Assembly (NCBI RefSeq): GCF_040689395.1
Contig: NZ_JBFAZX010000010.1
Coordinates: 62,001-126,000 of the forward strand
Length of the DNA stretch: 64,000 nucleotides
DNA from: Dactylosporangium sp040689395
GTDB taxonomy: Bacteria; Actinomycetota; Actinomycetes; Mycobacteriales; Micromonosporaceae
Reading direction: 5' to 3'
The notes under the pieces are model-generated. The model saw only the letters and a list, made by a program, of their open reading frames with translations, was not told the origin of the DNA and searched no databases. Shown here piece by piece: positions 53,874 through 62,861 of the stretch; the first letter of the stretch is position 1, and each line of letters begins with the position of its first letter. The position numbers and the translations under genes are program-made.

Positions 53874-54896
53874 GTGAGTACGGGAACCGTGCAGTCGAGT
53901 GCCTCCGTCGGCCTGACCTTGGCCGATCCGGAGCTGGAGAGCAGCGTCGCGACGATCCTCCGGGATGTCGAGGTGGTGCTGATCGACTCCGTGCACAGCG
54001 CAAACCCGTTGGTCACCGAGGCGGCCCGGCACCTTGTCGATGCGGGCGGCAAGCGGGTGCGCCCCCTGCTCGTCGGCCTTGCGGCGCAGTTCGGCGACCC
54101 CACGTCCCGTGACGTCGTCATCGCCGGCGCCGTGGTCGAGCTGACCCATCTGGCGACCCTCTACCACGACGACGTCATGGACGAGGCCCCCGTGCGCCGC
54201 GGCGCGCCCAGCGCGAACTCCCGCTGGGGCAACGTGCTGGCCATCCTGGTCGGCGACTACCTCTTCTCGCGCGCCGCCGACCTGGCCGCCGAGCTGGGCG
54301 TGGAAGCCGTGAAGATCCAGGCGGACACCTTCTCGCGGCTCGTGCACGGCCAGATCGCCGAGACCGCCGGCCCGCTCGACGGCGAGGACGCGATCCGCCA
54401 CTACCTGCGCGTTCTGGAGCAGAAGACCGGCTCCCTGATCTCCACCAGCGCCCGGTTCGGCGCGATGTTCGGCGGCTGCACCCCGGAGCAGGTCGACGCC
54501 CTGGCGAACTTCGCCGAGACGTTCGGCATCGCCTTCCAGCTCTCCGACGACCTCATCGACATCGCCAGCGACGGAGACCAGTCGGGCAAGACGCCCGGCA
54601 CGGACCTGCGCGAGGGCGTGGCCACGCTGCCCGTCCTCTACGCGCTGGGCTCCTCCGACGACGACGCGGCCGCCGTGCGGCTGCGCGAGATCCTCTCGGC
54701 CGGCCCGGTCACCGACGACGCCCTGCACGCCGAGGCGCTGGGTCTGCTGCGCGAGTCGGCGGCCCTCAAGCAGGCCCGCGAGACCGTCCGTGGCTACGCC
54801 GACAAGGCCCGCGCCGCGCTGTCCGTGCTGCCGGACGTGCCGGCCCGCGCCGCGCTCGACTCGCTGTGCGACTTCATCGCCGATCGGACCAACTGA
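53874..54896 (+). CDS. Polyprenyl diphosphate synthase (menaquinone side chain)
   Basis: A 340-residue trans-isoprenyl diphosphate synthase. First Asp-rich motif DDVMD in LATLYHDDVMDEAPVRRGAP, second DDLID in IAFQLSDDLIDIASDGDQSG. Residues at -4 and -5 of the first motif (Leu, Tyr) allow a long product, so hepta- to nonaprenyl diphosphate is likely. Placement after nuo with scattered mqn genes suggests it makes the menaquinone tail (HepT/GrcC1 type). Tandem GTG codons; 53874 has GGAG at 5 nt. Separate from nuo by a terminator and followed by another one. Confidence 0.9.
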   Translation: MSTGTVQSSASVGLTLADPELESSVATILRDVEVVLIDSVHSANPLVTEAARHLVDAGGKRVRPLLVGLAAQFGDPTSRDVVIAGAVVELTHLATLYHDDVMDEAPVRRGAPSANSRWGNVLAILVGDYLFSRAADLAAELGVEAVKIQADTFSRLVHGQIAETAGPLDGEDAIRHYLRVLEQKTGSLISTSARFGAMFGGCTPEQVDALANFAETFGIAFQLSDDLIDIASDGDQSGKTPGTDLREGVATLPVLYALGSSDDDAAAVRLREILSAGPVTDDALHAEALGLLRESAALKQARETVRGYADKARAALSVLPDVPARAALDSLCDFIADRTN

Positions 54897-54908
54897 CGCA
54901 ATAGCCCT

Positions 54909-54958
54909 CCGACCGACGCCGGTCAATGTTGATTTCACCCGGCGCCGGTCGGATTTTT
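54909..54958 (+). terminator. Intrinsic terminator with U tract
   Basis: CCGACCGACGCCGG (54909-54922) pairs with CCGGCGCCGGTCGG (54939-54952) with one mismatch, followed by A and five T residues. It ends the polyprenyl synthase transcript. Confidence 0.85.
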
Positions 54959-54959
54959 C

Positions 54960-55343
54960 ATGCCTTCGTACGGCACGTCCTGATTTTTGCTGCCGGAGCA
55001 CGCGTTGCTCAATGCCATCTGGTGCGGTACCCGGGCCGACAACAAGTCGCTACGACGCGATGACGGGCCGGAGTGGTGTGTGCGTACTTCTGATCCAAGT
55101 ACTTAATGATTGGTAAATTACTTACTCAGCTGTTGCGATCAGTCGGTGACCACTACTCACATCCATCGGCGTGTCGCAACGGGTCGATCGCGATCACGAT
55201 GTCCAGTATGGTGTATTCATCGCTATGTGTGGACGGCCGTAATCCCCCCACCTCGCGTCATAAATGATCAGATTGTTCCCTCGACCCTCTCCGATTTCAT
55301 ATGGTGTGACTCGGTTGCTGCTGCGGCTGGGGGAGGGGCGGCG
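54960..55343. other. Intergenic region upstream of the IclR gene, locally AT-rich
   Basis: About 380 nt with no gene. It includes an AT-rich stretch near 55095-55130 (with the palindrome AAGTACTT) that is a plausible promoter and operator area. In-frame extension of the IclR ORF to 55110 is possible but the extra 78 residues are not protein-like. Confidence 0.6.
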
Positions 55344-56120
55344 GTGCGGGATCCACAAGCCGAACCCTCGGATCTCATCCGGAGTGTTTCGAGGGCCTTA
55401 CGTGTGCTCGAAGCGGTCGGTCAGTCGCCGCGCGGCCTGACGGTGAAGCAGATCGCGAGACGTTGTGACTTCACCGTGGCCACCACCTATCACCTGGTCC
55501 GGACGCTGGCCTACGAGGGTTACGTGATCCGCCGGGAGAACGGCACCTACGTGGTCGGGCTGGAGATCGCCGATCGCTACCGCGAGCTCGTGCTGGCCTT
55601 CCGGGGGCCGAGCGCCGTCATCGACCGGCTGCGCCGAGCCGCGGCCGAGACCGGGTACACCCACTATCTGGGCCGATTCATCGCCGGGCGGGTCGCGGTG
55701 ACCGCGACGGCCGAGGGTCCACGCACGCCGCCCCTCGACGACCTGGTGCCCGGCTACGACGAGGCCGCGCACGCCACCGCGCTGGGCAAGGCGCTGCTCG
55801 CCACGATGAGCCCCGATCAGCGGTGGCGGTTCCTCAAGGAGTACGGCATGCGCGCCTACACCTCGGCCACCCTCACGTCGCCGGAGGCGCTCGACGCCGA
55901 CCTGGCCGCCGGTGACCGGCGCGGCATGCAGATCGAGATCGGCCAGTACCGTCCGGGCCTGGCCTGCGCCGCCGTCATGGTCATCAACGACCGCGATCCG
56001 GACCGCCGGGTCGTGCTGGCCTGCGCGCTGCCGCCCGCCGAGCTGATGTCCTCGGCCAAGGTCGTGCGCACCCGCCTGCTCGCCACCGCACACCACCTGG
56101 CGACCGTGCTCGCCGAGTAG
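55344..56120 (+). CDS. IclR family transcriptional regulator
   Basis: A 258-residue regulator. The winged helix lies at residues about 17-75 (SVSRALRVLEAVGQSPRGLT, IARRCDFTVATTYHLVRTLA). The ligand-binding domain follows (AGRVAVTATAEGPRT, HATALGKALLATMSPDQRWR, CAAVMVINDRDPDRRV). IclR proteins often control catabolism of aromatic or carbon sources; a link to the paa operon is possible but it lies 22 kb away. GTG 55344 is preferred because GGGAGG precedes it and homologues begin near here. Confidence 0.9.
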   Translation: MRDPQAEPSDLIRSVSRALRVLEAVGQSPRGLTVKQIARRCDFTVATTYHLVRTLAYEGYVIRRENGTYVVGLEIADRYRELVLAFRGPSAVIDRLRRAAAETGYTHYLGRFIAGRVAVTATAEGPRTPPLDDLVPGYDEAAHATALGKALLATMSPDQRWRFLKEYGMRAYTSATLTSPEALDADLAAGDRRGMQIEIGQYRPGLACAAVMVINDRDPDRRVVLACALPPAELMSSAKVVRTRLLATAHHLATVLAE

Positions 56121-56168
56121 GCGCGCCGGCATACGCTCAGGTCAAGCCGCATCGGCGACATGTCTCCT

Positions 56169-57128
56169 TCAGGCCGGCCCCGCGGCCGTGGCGGTGTCCC
56201 GCTGCGGCGATGGCTCGGTCACCTCGACGTCCTCGGCGCCGCGCTCCACCCGGCTTCGGCGCGCAGCCCGGAACGCGTCCCACGTGAAGATCGCCAGCGC
56301 GCACCACACGATCGCGAACCCCACCAGCCGTACGGGCGGGAGCGGCTCGCTGAACACCACGACCCCGAGGAGCAACTGGAGCGTCGGCGTCAGGTACTGC
56401 AGGATGCCGAGCCCGGACAGCGGCACGCGGTTGGCGGCCACGGCGAACAGCAGCAGCGGTGTCGCGGTGAGCAGGCCGCTGCCCGCGAGCATGAGCGAGT
56501 GCGCTGTCGACACCGTGCCGAACGTCGACTGATGGTGTGCGGTCAGCCACGCCAGATACCCGAGCGCCGGCAGCGTGAGCACGCCCGACTCCAGGAACAG
56601 CCCCTCGGCCGCCGGCAGCCCGAGCCGCTTCTTGACCAGCCCGTAGCAGCCGAACGTGGCCGCCAGGGTCAGCGCGATCCACGGCAGCTGGCCGTAGTCG
56701 AAGCTCAAGATCAGCACCGCGCCCGTCCCGACGCCGAGTGCGACCCACTGCGCGGGCCGGAGCCGCTCGCGCAGGACGAGGACGCCGAGCAGGATGACGA
56801 AGAGGGGGTTGATGAAGTACCCCAGGGAAGCCTCGACAACGCGATCCGTGTTCACCGCGAAGATGTAGACGCCCCAGTTCACGGCGATGAACACCGCGGC
56901 GGCGGAGAGGCCCGCGACCAGACGCCAATTGCGCAGCAGTGCGCCGACCTCGCGCCAGCGCCGCAGCGCCGTGAGCAGCACCGCCATGCAGGCGAACGAC
57001 CACACGACGCGGTGCGCGAGCACCTCGACAGCGCCGGCGAGCCGCAGGGCGTGGAAGTACAGCGGGAAGACGCCCCAGAGGAAGTTGGCGCAGAGCGCGG
57101 AGAGATAACCACGGCGCAGCGGGTCCAC
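56169..57128 (-). CDS. rarD: RarD/EamA family transporter
   Basis: A 319-residue protein with ten predicted helices in two EamA halves. The start LRRGYLSALCANFLWGVFPL and VLAHRVVWSFACMAVL are typical of RarD. The C-terminal 30 residues are polar. The substrate is unknown for the family. GTG 57128 is chosen because TACGGT (57136-57141) lies 7 nt upstream, a leaderless pattern; GTG 57137 is an alternative. Convergent with the IclR gene. Confidence 0.9.
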   Translation of the reverse strand: MDPLRRGYLSALCANFLWGVFPLYFHALRLAGAVEVLAHRVVWSFACMAVLLTALRRWREVGALLRNWRLVAGLSAAAVFIAVNWGVYIFAVNTDRVVEASLGYFINPLFVILLGVLVLRERLRPAQWVALGVGTGAVLILSFDYGQLPWIALTLAATFGCYGLVKKRLGLPAAEGLFLESGVLTLPALGYLAWLTAHHQSTFGTVSTAHSLMLAGSGLLTATPLLLFAVAANRVPLSGLGILQYLTPTLQLLLGVVVFSEPLPPVRLVGFAIVWCALAIFTWDAFRAARRSRVERGAEDVEVTEPSPQRDTATAAGPA

Positions 57129-57194
57129 GCTCCACACCGTAGGCCTTGACGACGTAAGGGGCAGGCGCCTGCCCCCCTCACATGATGGCGTTCG

Positions 57195-57653
57195 TCACCG
57201 GTTGTAGTCGCGGTAGCGGTCCCTGCCGTACTGCTGTGGAGGCGCCACCTGCCGGCGGTCGTTCCGCTTGCGATCCCTGTCCCCGCCGTCCGGGACCAGG
57301 AAGTTGAGGAGCCAGCTGACCACGCCGATGAACAGCGCCCCGAGCACGGCGGTCGGCCAGAACTTGTCAACGCGGAACGAGAGGTCGAGGGCTTCGGCGA
57401 TCTTGCTGGTCAGCAGCAGCAGCGCCCCGTTGACGACGAGCGACACGAGCCCCAGGGTCAGCAGGTATGCCCAGCACCCGATCGTCTTGATGATCGGCCG
57501 CAACACGGCGTTGACGACCCCGAAGATCGCCGCGACCGCGACCAGCGTGAGCACCTTGCGCCCGGTGTCACCCTCGACGGTGATCCCCGAGATCACCAGC
57601 GTGGCCAGCCAGACCGTGAACGCACTCACCGCGAGCCGGATGACGATTCCCAT
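57195..57653 (-). CDS. Phage-holin-family (PF04020 type) membrane protein
   Basis: A 152-residue protein with four membrane helices (first VIRLAVSAFTVWLATLVISG; second ending ...AIFGVVNAVLRPIIKTIG) and a charged tail rich in Arg, Asp and Tyr (DRDRKRNDRR, YGRDRYRDYNR). It matches the mycobacterial-type four-helix holin family, which in chromosomes is not linked to phage. The function is unknown. ATG start. It lies just upstream of rarD with a 66-nt gap, so co-transcription is possible. Confidence 0.85.
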   Translation of the reverse strand: MGIVIRLAVSAFTVWLATLVISGITVEGDTGRKVLTLVAVAAIFGVVNAVLRPIIKTIGCWAYLLTLGLVSLVVNGALLLLTSKIAEALDLSFRVDKFWPTAVLGALFIGVVSWLLNFLVPDGGDRDRKRNDRRQVAPPQQYGRDRYRDYNR

Positions 57654-57906
57654 GCGGGTGATCGTGCCATGCCCGCGCCAGTCCGGAACACCCCGCCATC
57701 ACCTCTCCTTCCACCGATCGCCCACCCACCCATCCCCCGATCGTTCACCCCATCGCGACCGGCGTGCCTTGACCTTCACGGAGCGCCCCGGCGCACTCAC
57801 GCACCGCTAGTCGACCGTCTGCGGGCGCGACGGGCAACGGTCCGGACGGCTGGGCTGCCGGCCGGCGCTCAGCGAGGCGGGGCCGCCGGGCAGGCAACTG
57901 GCGGCT

Positions 57907-59760
57907 TCAACGGGCTGGGCCGCCGGTCAGTTGGTGTTCGATCGGGGTCGTTGACAGCTGGGTCCAGCGGACGGTTTGGCGGTTGACGACGACGCCGAGC
58001 ATTTCGGGGGAGATCTTCGTCAGCCAGGCTTGGGAGTCGCCCAGGCCGAGGGCGTCGCCGGCGAGGGCGGCCTCGTGCGGGGTCAGCGGTTGGAGCAGGA
58101 CCAGGTCGCAGCGGGTCAGCAGGTCGATGTCGGCCGTCGTGAGGTCGTCGCGCAGGAACAGGATGGTGCGCCAGGCGCCCTCCGGGATCGGGACCGCGCG
58201 GTCGGGGAGCGGGCCCACGTCGAACACCAACAGCAGGGGGCTGGTCGCGGTGGCCGCCGGCGGCTCGGCAAGGCGACCCGGGGGCAGGACCGCCAGTGCC
58301 TCGGCGGCGCCCACAGCGCGCTGGAACGACTCCCATGCCCGCGGCCGTGCCGACTGGACCACGACCCGCGCGCCTGTGGCCAGGGCGCGCAGGACCACGA
58401 GCTGGGCGCAGTGCGGGCCGCCGATGAGGGCGGCGCGGGTGGGCTCCGGGCGGAACAGGCGGATCACCACCGGCTCGCCGCGGCGGTTGACGCCGAGCAT
58501 GACGCCCTCGCCGCCGACGACCGGCTCGATGGCGGACAGGCGCGGGGCGGTGACGCTCGCCGGGCGGCCGCCGCCGAGGGCCAGGCCGTCGCGCCCGGTG
58601 ACCAGACCGGCGAGCGCGGCGTCGTCGCCGGTCGCGCCGGCGCCCAGCGGGAGCGCGGCGGCTAGGCCGTCGAGCTGGGTGCCGTCGAGCCGGGCGACCT
58701 TCGCGTCGAGGCTCGCGGCGAGCCGGTGCAGGGCCGTCGTCGCCTGGGCGAGCGCCCCCGCGTCAGGGGCGGCGAGGCGTATGACGAGCTCGGCCCGCAC
58801 CGCCGGTGAACCCACCGGGCTGCCCACGAGCGCACCCGGCGGGCCGTCCGCTGGGGCGCTCGCCTGCCTTCGCGCTGGTGGGTCCGGGGACTGGGCGGCC
58901 AGCGAGAGCGTCGTCGTCGAGGCCGGCAAGGTCAGCAGCTGGCTCATCAGCGGGCCTCGCTCGGGCCAGCGGCTCAGCCGGAACACCGCATGGTGCAGGC
59001 CGCCGACACGCAGGCCGGTCCACGTCTCTCGCACGGAATGGGCCGGGTCGTGCTGGGCGGCCTCGGTCACCGCGGCGAGCGCCGAGGTCGCCGACAGCGG
59101 CAGCGCCGGCAGGCCGGCCTTGGCGAGGAGGCGGCACACCCGGCGCACGGCAACGACGAGAGACTCCTGCAGATCCGCGCGCCGATATCCGCCTGCCCGG
59201 CGCACCCGCACCGCCACGAGCACCCGCTGGTGTGCGAGCACCCGGCCGTCGGTGAGCTGCCGATAGGAGGTCGCGGACGGGGTCGTCGACGGTGCCGGGG
59301 CGGTGACGGCGCTGACGAGGAGTTGCACGCGCACCTCAGGCACGTCCCGCGCGGGCGCCGGCAGCAGGGCGTTGAGTGGTGGCAGCGGCGGCAGGGCGGT
59401 GCCCAGCAGGCCGGACGGGTCGCCGACGCGCACGATCGCGGCCAGGCCGTCGGTGTCCTCGAGCACGCCGACGTCGGCTCCGTCGACGTCGACGGACGAG
59501 GCCGCCGCGCCGGGGCGGACCAGGGCGAGCAGGCCCGCGCCGCCGGCGCCCGCGGGCAGCGTGTGGCGCCGGGCGAGGAAGCGGATGCCGTCGCCGATCC
59601 ACGAGGACAGCTGGCGGTGCCGGAAGCGCGCGACGGCCAGGATCAGGGCGGCCAGGCCGAACGGCAGCGCGACGAACGCCCAGGCCGGGCCGGTCGACCA
59701 GGCCACGACCACGAGCGCGATCGCCGCCTGACCGAGGACTATTCGCATCCGTGTCGACAT
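57907..59760 (-). CDS. eccE: Type VII secretion protein EccE
   Basis: A 617-residue membrane component of an ESX secretion machine. Two N-terminal helices (IVLGQAAIALVVVAWSTGPA and AFVALPFGLAALILAVARF) are followed by a long soluble part with the EccE-type HRQLSSWIGDGIRFLARRH segment near 47-65 and Arg/Ala-rich strands. EccE lines the rim of the secretion pore and binds mycosin in the family. The ATG at 59760 has GGGGGGCGAT upstream. It diverges from eccB over a 67-nt promoter region. Confidence 0.85.
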   Translation of the reverse strand: MSTRMRIVLGQAAIALVVVAWSTGPAWAFVALPFGLAALILAVARFRHRQLSSWIGDGIRFLARRHTLPAGAGGAGLLALVRPGAAASSVDVDGADVGVLEDTDGLAAIVRVGDPSGLLGTALPPLPPLNALLPAPARDVPEVRVQLLVSAVTAPAPSTTPSATSYRQLTDGRVLAHQRVLVAVRVRRAGGYRRADLQESLVVAVRRVCRLLAKAGLPALPLSATSALAAVTEAAQHDPAHSVRETWTGLRVGGLHHAVFRLSRWPERGPLMSQLLTLPASTTTLSLAAQSPDPPARRQASAPADGPPGALVGSPVGSPAVRAELVIRLAAPDAGALAQATTALHRLAASLDAKVARLDGTQLDGLAAALPLGAGATGDDAALAGLVTGRDGLALGGGRPASVTAPRLSAIEPVVGGEGVMLGVNRRGEPVVIRLFRPEPTRAALIGGPHCAQLVVLRALATGARVVVQSARPRAWESFQRAVGAAEALAVLPPGRLAEPPAATATSPLLLVFDVGPLPDRAVPIPEGAWRTILFLRDDLTTADIDLLTRCDLVLLQPLTPHEAALAGDALGLGDSQAWLTKISPEMLGVVVNRQTVRWTQLSTTPIEHQLTGGPAR

Positions 59761-59827
59761 ATCGCCCCCCGCCGATGTCAGTGACGGGCTTATCGTAGGG
59801 CGCCGGTACGACAGTTTTGGGGGGCCG

Positions 59828-61174
59828 ATGGCGTCGCGGCAGGACCAGCTGCATTCGTACCAGTTCATGCTCCAACGGGTGGTGTCGGCTCTGGTGATGC
59901 GGGACACCGACCCTGCTCAGCCGCCGTTTCGCCGGGTCGCGGGCGCGACGCTGGTCGGCGTGCTGCTCGCGGCGCTGGGCGTGGGCGGGGCGGCGGCGTT
60001 CGCGGCTCTGCGCCCGGGAAGTTCCGGCAAGTGGCGCGACGACGGGGCGATCATCGTCGAGCGGGAGTCGGGAGCGCTGTACGTGTACCGCGACGAGATG
60101 CTCCACCCCGTCCTCAACCAGGCGTCGGCGCTGCTCATCCTCAATGCCGCCGGCGCGCCGACCGTCGTCGTGTCGCGTGGCGCGCTGGCCGGCGCACCCC
60201 GCGGCGAGACGCTCGGCATCCCGGGCGCGCCCGCCTCGCTGCCCGCCGCGAGCGGCCTGCGCAAGGGGGCGTGGACGGTCTGCTCGACCGCCGACGGATC
60301 GGTGCTCTTCGTGGGCGGCGGGCCTTCCGGCGGTACACCTCTGGGAGAAAAAGGCCTGCTGGTGGGCGGTCCGGGCCAGCAGACATACCTCGTTTGGCAC
60401 GGCCACAAGCACCTCATCCGCGAGCCGGGCGCCGCGCTGCCCGCCCTGGTCTGGTCGGCGCGTCCGCAGGTCGCGGTGGCCCAGGCGCTACTGCACGCCG
60501 TACCGTCGGGCGCCGACCTCGTCACGCCGGCCGTGCCCGACCGGGGCAGGACCGTCCCGGCCGGCAAGGTCGGCCAGTTGTACGGCGTGCCGTCCGGCGC
60601 CCGCACCGACGCGTTCCTGGTCACCGCCGACGGCCTCGCCTCGGTCACGCCGTTGCAGGCCGCGCTGCTGCTCGCGGCCCCGCAGACGCAGAGCGTGCAG
60701 GGTGGCGGCAGGCTGATGACGCTGAACCCGGCCGAGTTCTCCGCGCTGGTGCGCGGAACTCAGATCAAGCCGTTCGCGCCGGATCGCGGCGGAGACGGCG
60801 CGCTGCCCGCCGCGCCGCCGGAGTTGCTTGACACGCAGCCCCGCGAGGTGTGCAACGCGGATGCCGTCACGGTCGGCGCCACCCTGCCGGACCTGTCCCA
60901 CGCGCTCAGGACCGCCTCGGCGACGGCGGAGGGGGCGGTGCTGGCGGACCGGATCGTGCTGCCACCCGGATCGGGTGCCCTGGTGCGGACCGAAACAGGC
61001 GTGTTCATGCTGGTCACCGATCTCGGCCGGCGGCACGCCCTGCCGGCGCCCGATGCGCTGGGCGCGCTCGGGTATGCGGGTCAGCAGCCCGTCGACGTGC
61101 CCAGCCAGGTGATCGCACTGCTGCCCGCCGGCCCGGCGCTCGACCCGGCGGTCGCCGCGCAACCGGCTCAGTAG
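59828..61174 (+). CDS. eccB: Type VII secretion protein EccB
   Basis: A 448-residue protein. N-terminal MASRQDQLHSYQFMLQRVVS is the EccB signature; one membrane helix lies at about residues 40-62, and the rest is the periplasmic-type repeat domain (paired Cys in TVCSTADG and REVCNADA). EccB belongs to the core ESX complex. ATG preceded by GGGGGG. The stop overlaps the convergent methyltransferase by 7 nt. Confidence 0.93.
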   Translation: MASRQDQLHSYQFMLQRVVSALVMRDTDPAQPPFRRVAGATLVGVLLAALGVGGAAAFAALRPGSSGKWRDDGAIIVERESGALYVYRDEMLHPVLNQASALLILNAAGAPTVVVSRGALAGAPRGETLGIPGAPASLPAASGLRKGAWTVCSTADGSVLFVGGGPSGGTPLGEKGLLVGGPGQQTYLVWHGHKHLIREPGAALPALVWSARPQVAVAQALLHAVPSGADLVTPAVPDRGRTVPAGKVGQLYGVPSGARTDAFLVTADGLASVTPLQAALLLAAPQTQSVQGGGRLMTLNPAEFSALVRGTQIKPFAPDRGGDGALPAAPPELLDTQPREVCNADAVTVGATLPDLSHALRTASATAEGAVLADRIVLPPGSGALVRTETGVFMLVTDLGRRHALPAPDALGALGYAGQQPVDVPSQVIALLPAGPALDPAVAAQPAQ

Positions 61175-61965
61175 TTGGTGAGGACTAAGTCGAAGCTCGC
61201 CCGGGCGGCGGCGCGCAGGTTGATGTCGCGCCGGGTCGCCATGCGCGTGGCACGAAAACCGGTGTAGATGCGTCGCGTGGCTTCGGTGTCGCTGTTGGTC
61301 ATCGTCAGCAGCACCCCTCGGTCCGATGCGTCGTGCATCTCGGCCGCGAGCCGCTCGTGGTCGGCGTCGCGGAACTGGCCCGCGGTGTACCGCTTGAAGT
61401 CGGCGAACCCGCCCTCGGGCAGGTAGGGCGGGTCGAGGAACACCCAGTCGCCGGCTGCCGCCTCGCGCAGGGCGACCGCGAAGTCGCAGAGTCGCACGTC
61501 GACTCCGGCGAGCGCGCGAGAGGCCTCGAGCAGCGTTTCGCGGCGATAGTACGGCCTGTCGTAAGCCCCGTACGGCACGTTGAACCCGCCGTGACGGTTG
61601 ACCCGCCACAGGCCCCGGAACGCGGTCTTGTTGAGGTAGATGACCCTGGCCGCGCGCTCGACCGCGCCGAGCTGGGCCGGGTCCTGCCGCCTGACCAGCT
61701 CGAACTGCTCCGGCGTGTTCGGTATGGCGTCGAGGCGCGCCATCACGGCCTCCGGGTCGGCGGCGACCGCCTGGAAGCAGGCGACGAGCTCCGGGTTGGC
61801 GTCGGACAGCACCGCCTTGGCTGGCCTGAGCTCGAAGAAGACGGCCGCGCTGCCCATGAACGGCTCCCAGTACCGCCCGGTGAACGCGGGTGCGGCCGCC
61901 ACCAGCTGCGCCGCATAGCGTGTCTTGCCGCCGGCCCACTTGATGAACGACCGGCCCTCCGCCAT
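61168..61965 (-). CDS. D12-class DNA adenine-N6 methyltransferase (Dam family)
   Basis: A 265-residue methyltransferase. Motif X FIKWAGGKTRYAAQLV (residues 7-22), motif I-like YWEPFMGSAAVFFELRP, and catalytic DPPY in WVFLDPPYLPEGGF near 190 place it in the Dam/D12 class that methylates adenine in short DNA sites. No restriction nuclease is adjacent, so it is an orphan enzyme; the target is unknown. ATG 61965 is chosen because TATGAT (61973-61978) lies 7 nt upstream. It interrupts the ESX gene set, which is unusual. Confidence 0.9.
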   Translation of the reverse strand: MAEGRSFIKWAGGKTRYAAQLVAAAPAFTGRYWEPFMGSAAVFFELRPAKAVLSDANPELVACFQAVAADPEAVMARLDAIPNTPEQFELVRRQDPAQLGAVERAARVIYLNKTAFRGLWRVNRHGGFNVPYGAYDRPYYRRETLLEASRALAGVDVRLCDFAVALREAAAGDWVFLDPPYLPEGGFADFKRYTAGQFRDADHERLAAEMHDASDRGVLLTMTNSDTEATRRIYTGFRATRMATRRDINLRAAARASFDLVLTNY

Positions 61966-61972
61966 GCCGCAC

Positions 61973-61978
61973 ATCATA
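61973..61978 (-). promoter_or_regulatory. -10 hexamer TATGAT of a leaderless promoter (methyltransferase)
   Basis: TATGAT ends 7 nt before ATG 61965 on the minus strand. The spacing matches the other leaderless genes of the window. Confidence 0.55.
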
Positions 61979-61996
61979 AAGGTGAAATGCCGGAAG

Positions 61997-62005
61997 TTAT
62001 CCACA
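61997..62005 (+). promoter_or_regulatory. DnaA-box-like 9-mer
   Basis: TTATCCACA is a perfect classical DnaA box, alone in the intergenic region between the methyltransferase and the WXG100 genes. It could place either gene under DnaA or be chance. Confidence 0.3.
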
Positions 62006-62100
62006 GCGGGTGATCGGGGGTGGTGTCGCATCGCTGGATGCCGATACGGTCGGCGAGGTCATGCCAAACGTCCACTAACGAGAAAACGGGGTGATCGCCG

Positions 62101-62424
62101 GTGGCCCAGACGACACAGGCCCAGCAAGCCGAGCTCAATTCGGCTGCCCAGCGGTTCGAGCAGGTCAACGGGGAGCTGCAGAGCATGCTCAACACGCTGA
62201 TGCGGGAATTGGAAGTGACGCGCGGGGGCTGGCAGGGCGCCGGCGGCCGATCATTCGAGGCGGTCAAGGCCGCGTTCAAGAATGATCAGGATGTGCTCAA
62301 CCGGAGCCTCCTGGACACGGCGGAAGGGCTCCGCACGGCGGGGCGGAACTATGGCTCCACCGACACCGAGGCGGCGAGCACCATGCGCCGCGCCGGTCGT
62401 GTCGACCTGTCCGCGCTCGGCTGA
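62101..62424 (+). CDS. WXG100 family type VII secretion effector (EsxB-like)
   Basis: A 107-residue helical hairpin protein. The WXG turn is TRGGWQGAGGRSF near residue 43, and the C-terminal secretion motif YxxxD/E is NYGSTDTEAAS. It would form a heterodimer with the next gene product and leave the cell through the ESX machine. GTG start with GGGGTGA upstream. It is 17 nt before the second WXG100 gene. Confidence 0.92.
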   Translation: MAQTTQAQQAELNSAAQRFEQVNGELQSMLNTLMRELEVTRGGWQGAGGRSFEAVKAAFKNDQDVLNRSLLDTAEGLRTAGRNYGSTDTEAASTMRRAGRVDLSALG

Positions 62425-62441
62425 CCCTGGAGGCATCTCAC

Positions 62442-62744
62442 ATGGACGACACGCTGGTAGTCGACTTCGGCGCACTGGAGCACGCGAGCCACTCCATCCA
62501 GTCCGCGCTCAACACGCTGCACGCCCGCCTCGACGAGGTGTCCCAGCTCGGGAAGCGCCTCACGGCCGGCTGGCAGGGCGATGCCAAAGACGCGTATTCG
62601 GCGCGCCAGGCCAACTGGGAGCGCGCCGGCGCCGACCTGGCCCAGATGCTGCGCGACATCAAGGCCGGCGTCGACGACTCGCTGCAGCGTTACCGCGAGA
62701 CCGAGCTGCGCAATACCCACCTGTTTCCGGGCGGCGGCAGCTGA
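62442..62744 (+). CDS. WXG100 family type VII secretion effector (EsxA-like)
   Basis: A 100-residue partner protein. The WXG turn is TAGWQGDAKDAYSARQ near 44; the C-terminus lacks a clear YxxxD/E motif (RYRETELRN is nearest), as expected for the EsxA-type partner. GGAGG precedes the ATG. It is followed by a perfect 9-bp terminator hairpin, so the two effector genes form a short operon. Confidence 0.92.
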   Translation: MDDTLVVDFGALEHASHSIQSALNTLHARLDEVSQLGKRLTAGWQGDAKDAYSARQANWERAGADLAQMLRDIKAGVDDSLQRYRETELRNTHLFPGGGS

Positions 62745-62765
62745 GCCATCGCGATCGGCAACTCC

Positions 62766-62805
62766 GGCGGCGCCCTCCTCCGTTCTCGCGGGGGCTGGCG
62801 CCGCC
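62766..62805. terminator. Hairpin between WXG100 and mycosin genes
   Basis: GGCGGCGCC (62766-62774) pairs perfectly with GGCGCCGCC (62797-62805). It can serve the esx operon and, in reverse, the convergent mycosin gene. Confidence 0.65.
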
Positions 62806-62861
62806 TGCTCTTTCCCGGTGCCGCGCGGCGGGCGTTCGGACCCGTGACCCCCGAGGCGGGG

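Noticed and set aside
55110..55343. N-terminal extension of the IclR regulator to the first in-frame start
   Set aside because: The extra 78 residues lack protein-like features, and a good ribosome site precedes GTG 55344.
57195..57653. Prophage, suggested by a holin-family protein
   Set aside because: No other phage genes are present; this holin family is a usual chromosomal gene in actinobacteria.
61997..62005. A replication origin suggested by DnaA-like boxes (also at 36745)
   Set aside because: Only two isolated boxes 25 kb apart, with no dnaA/dnaN genes or AT-rich unwinding region.
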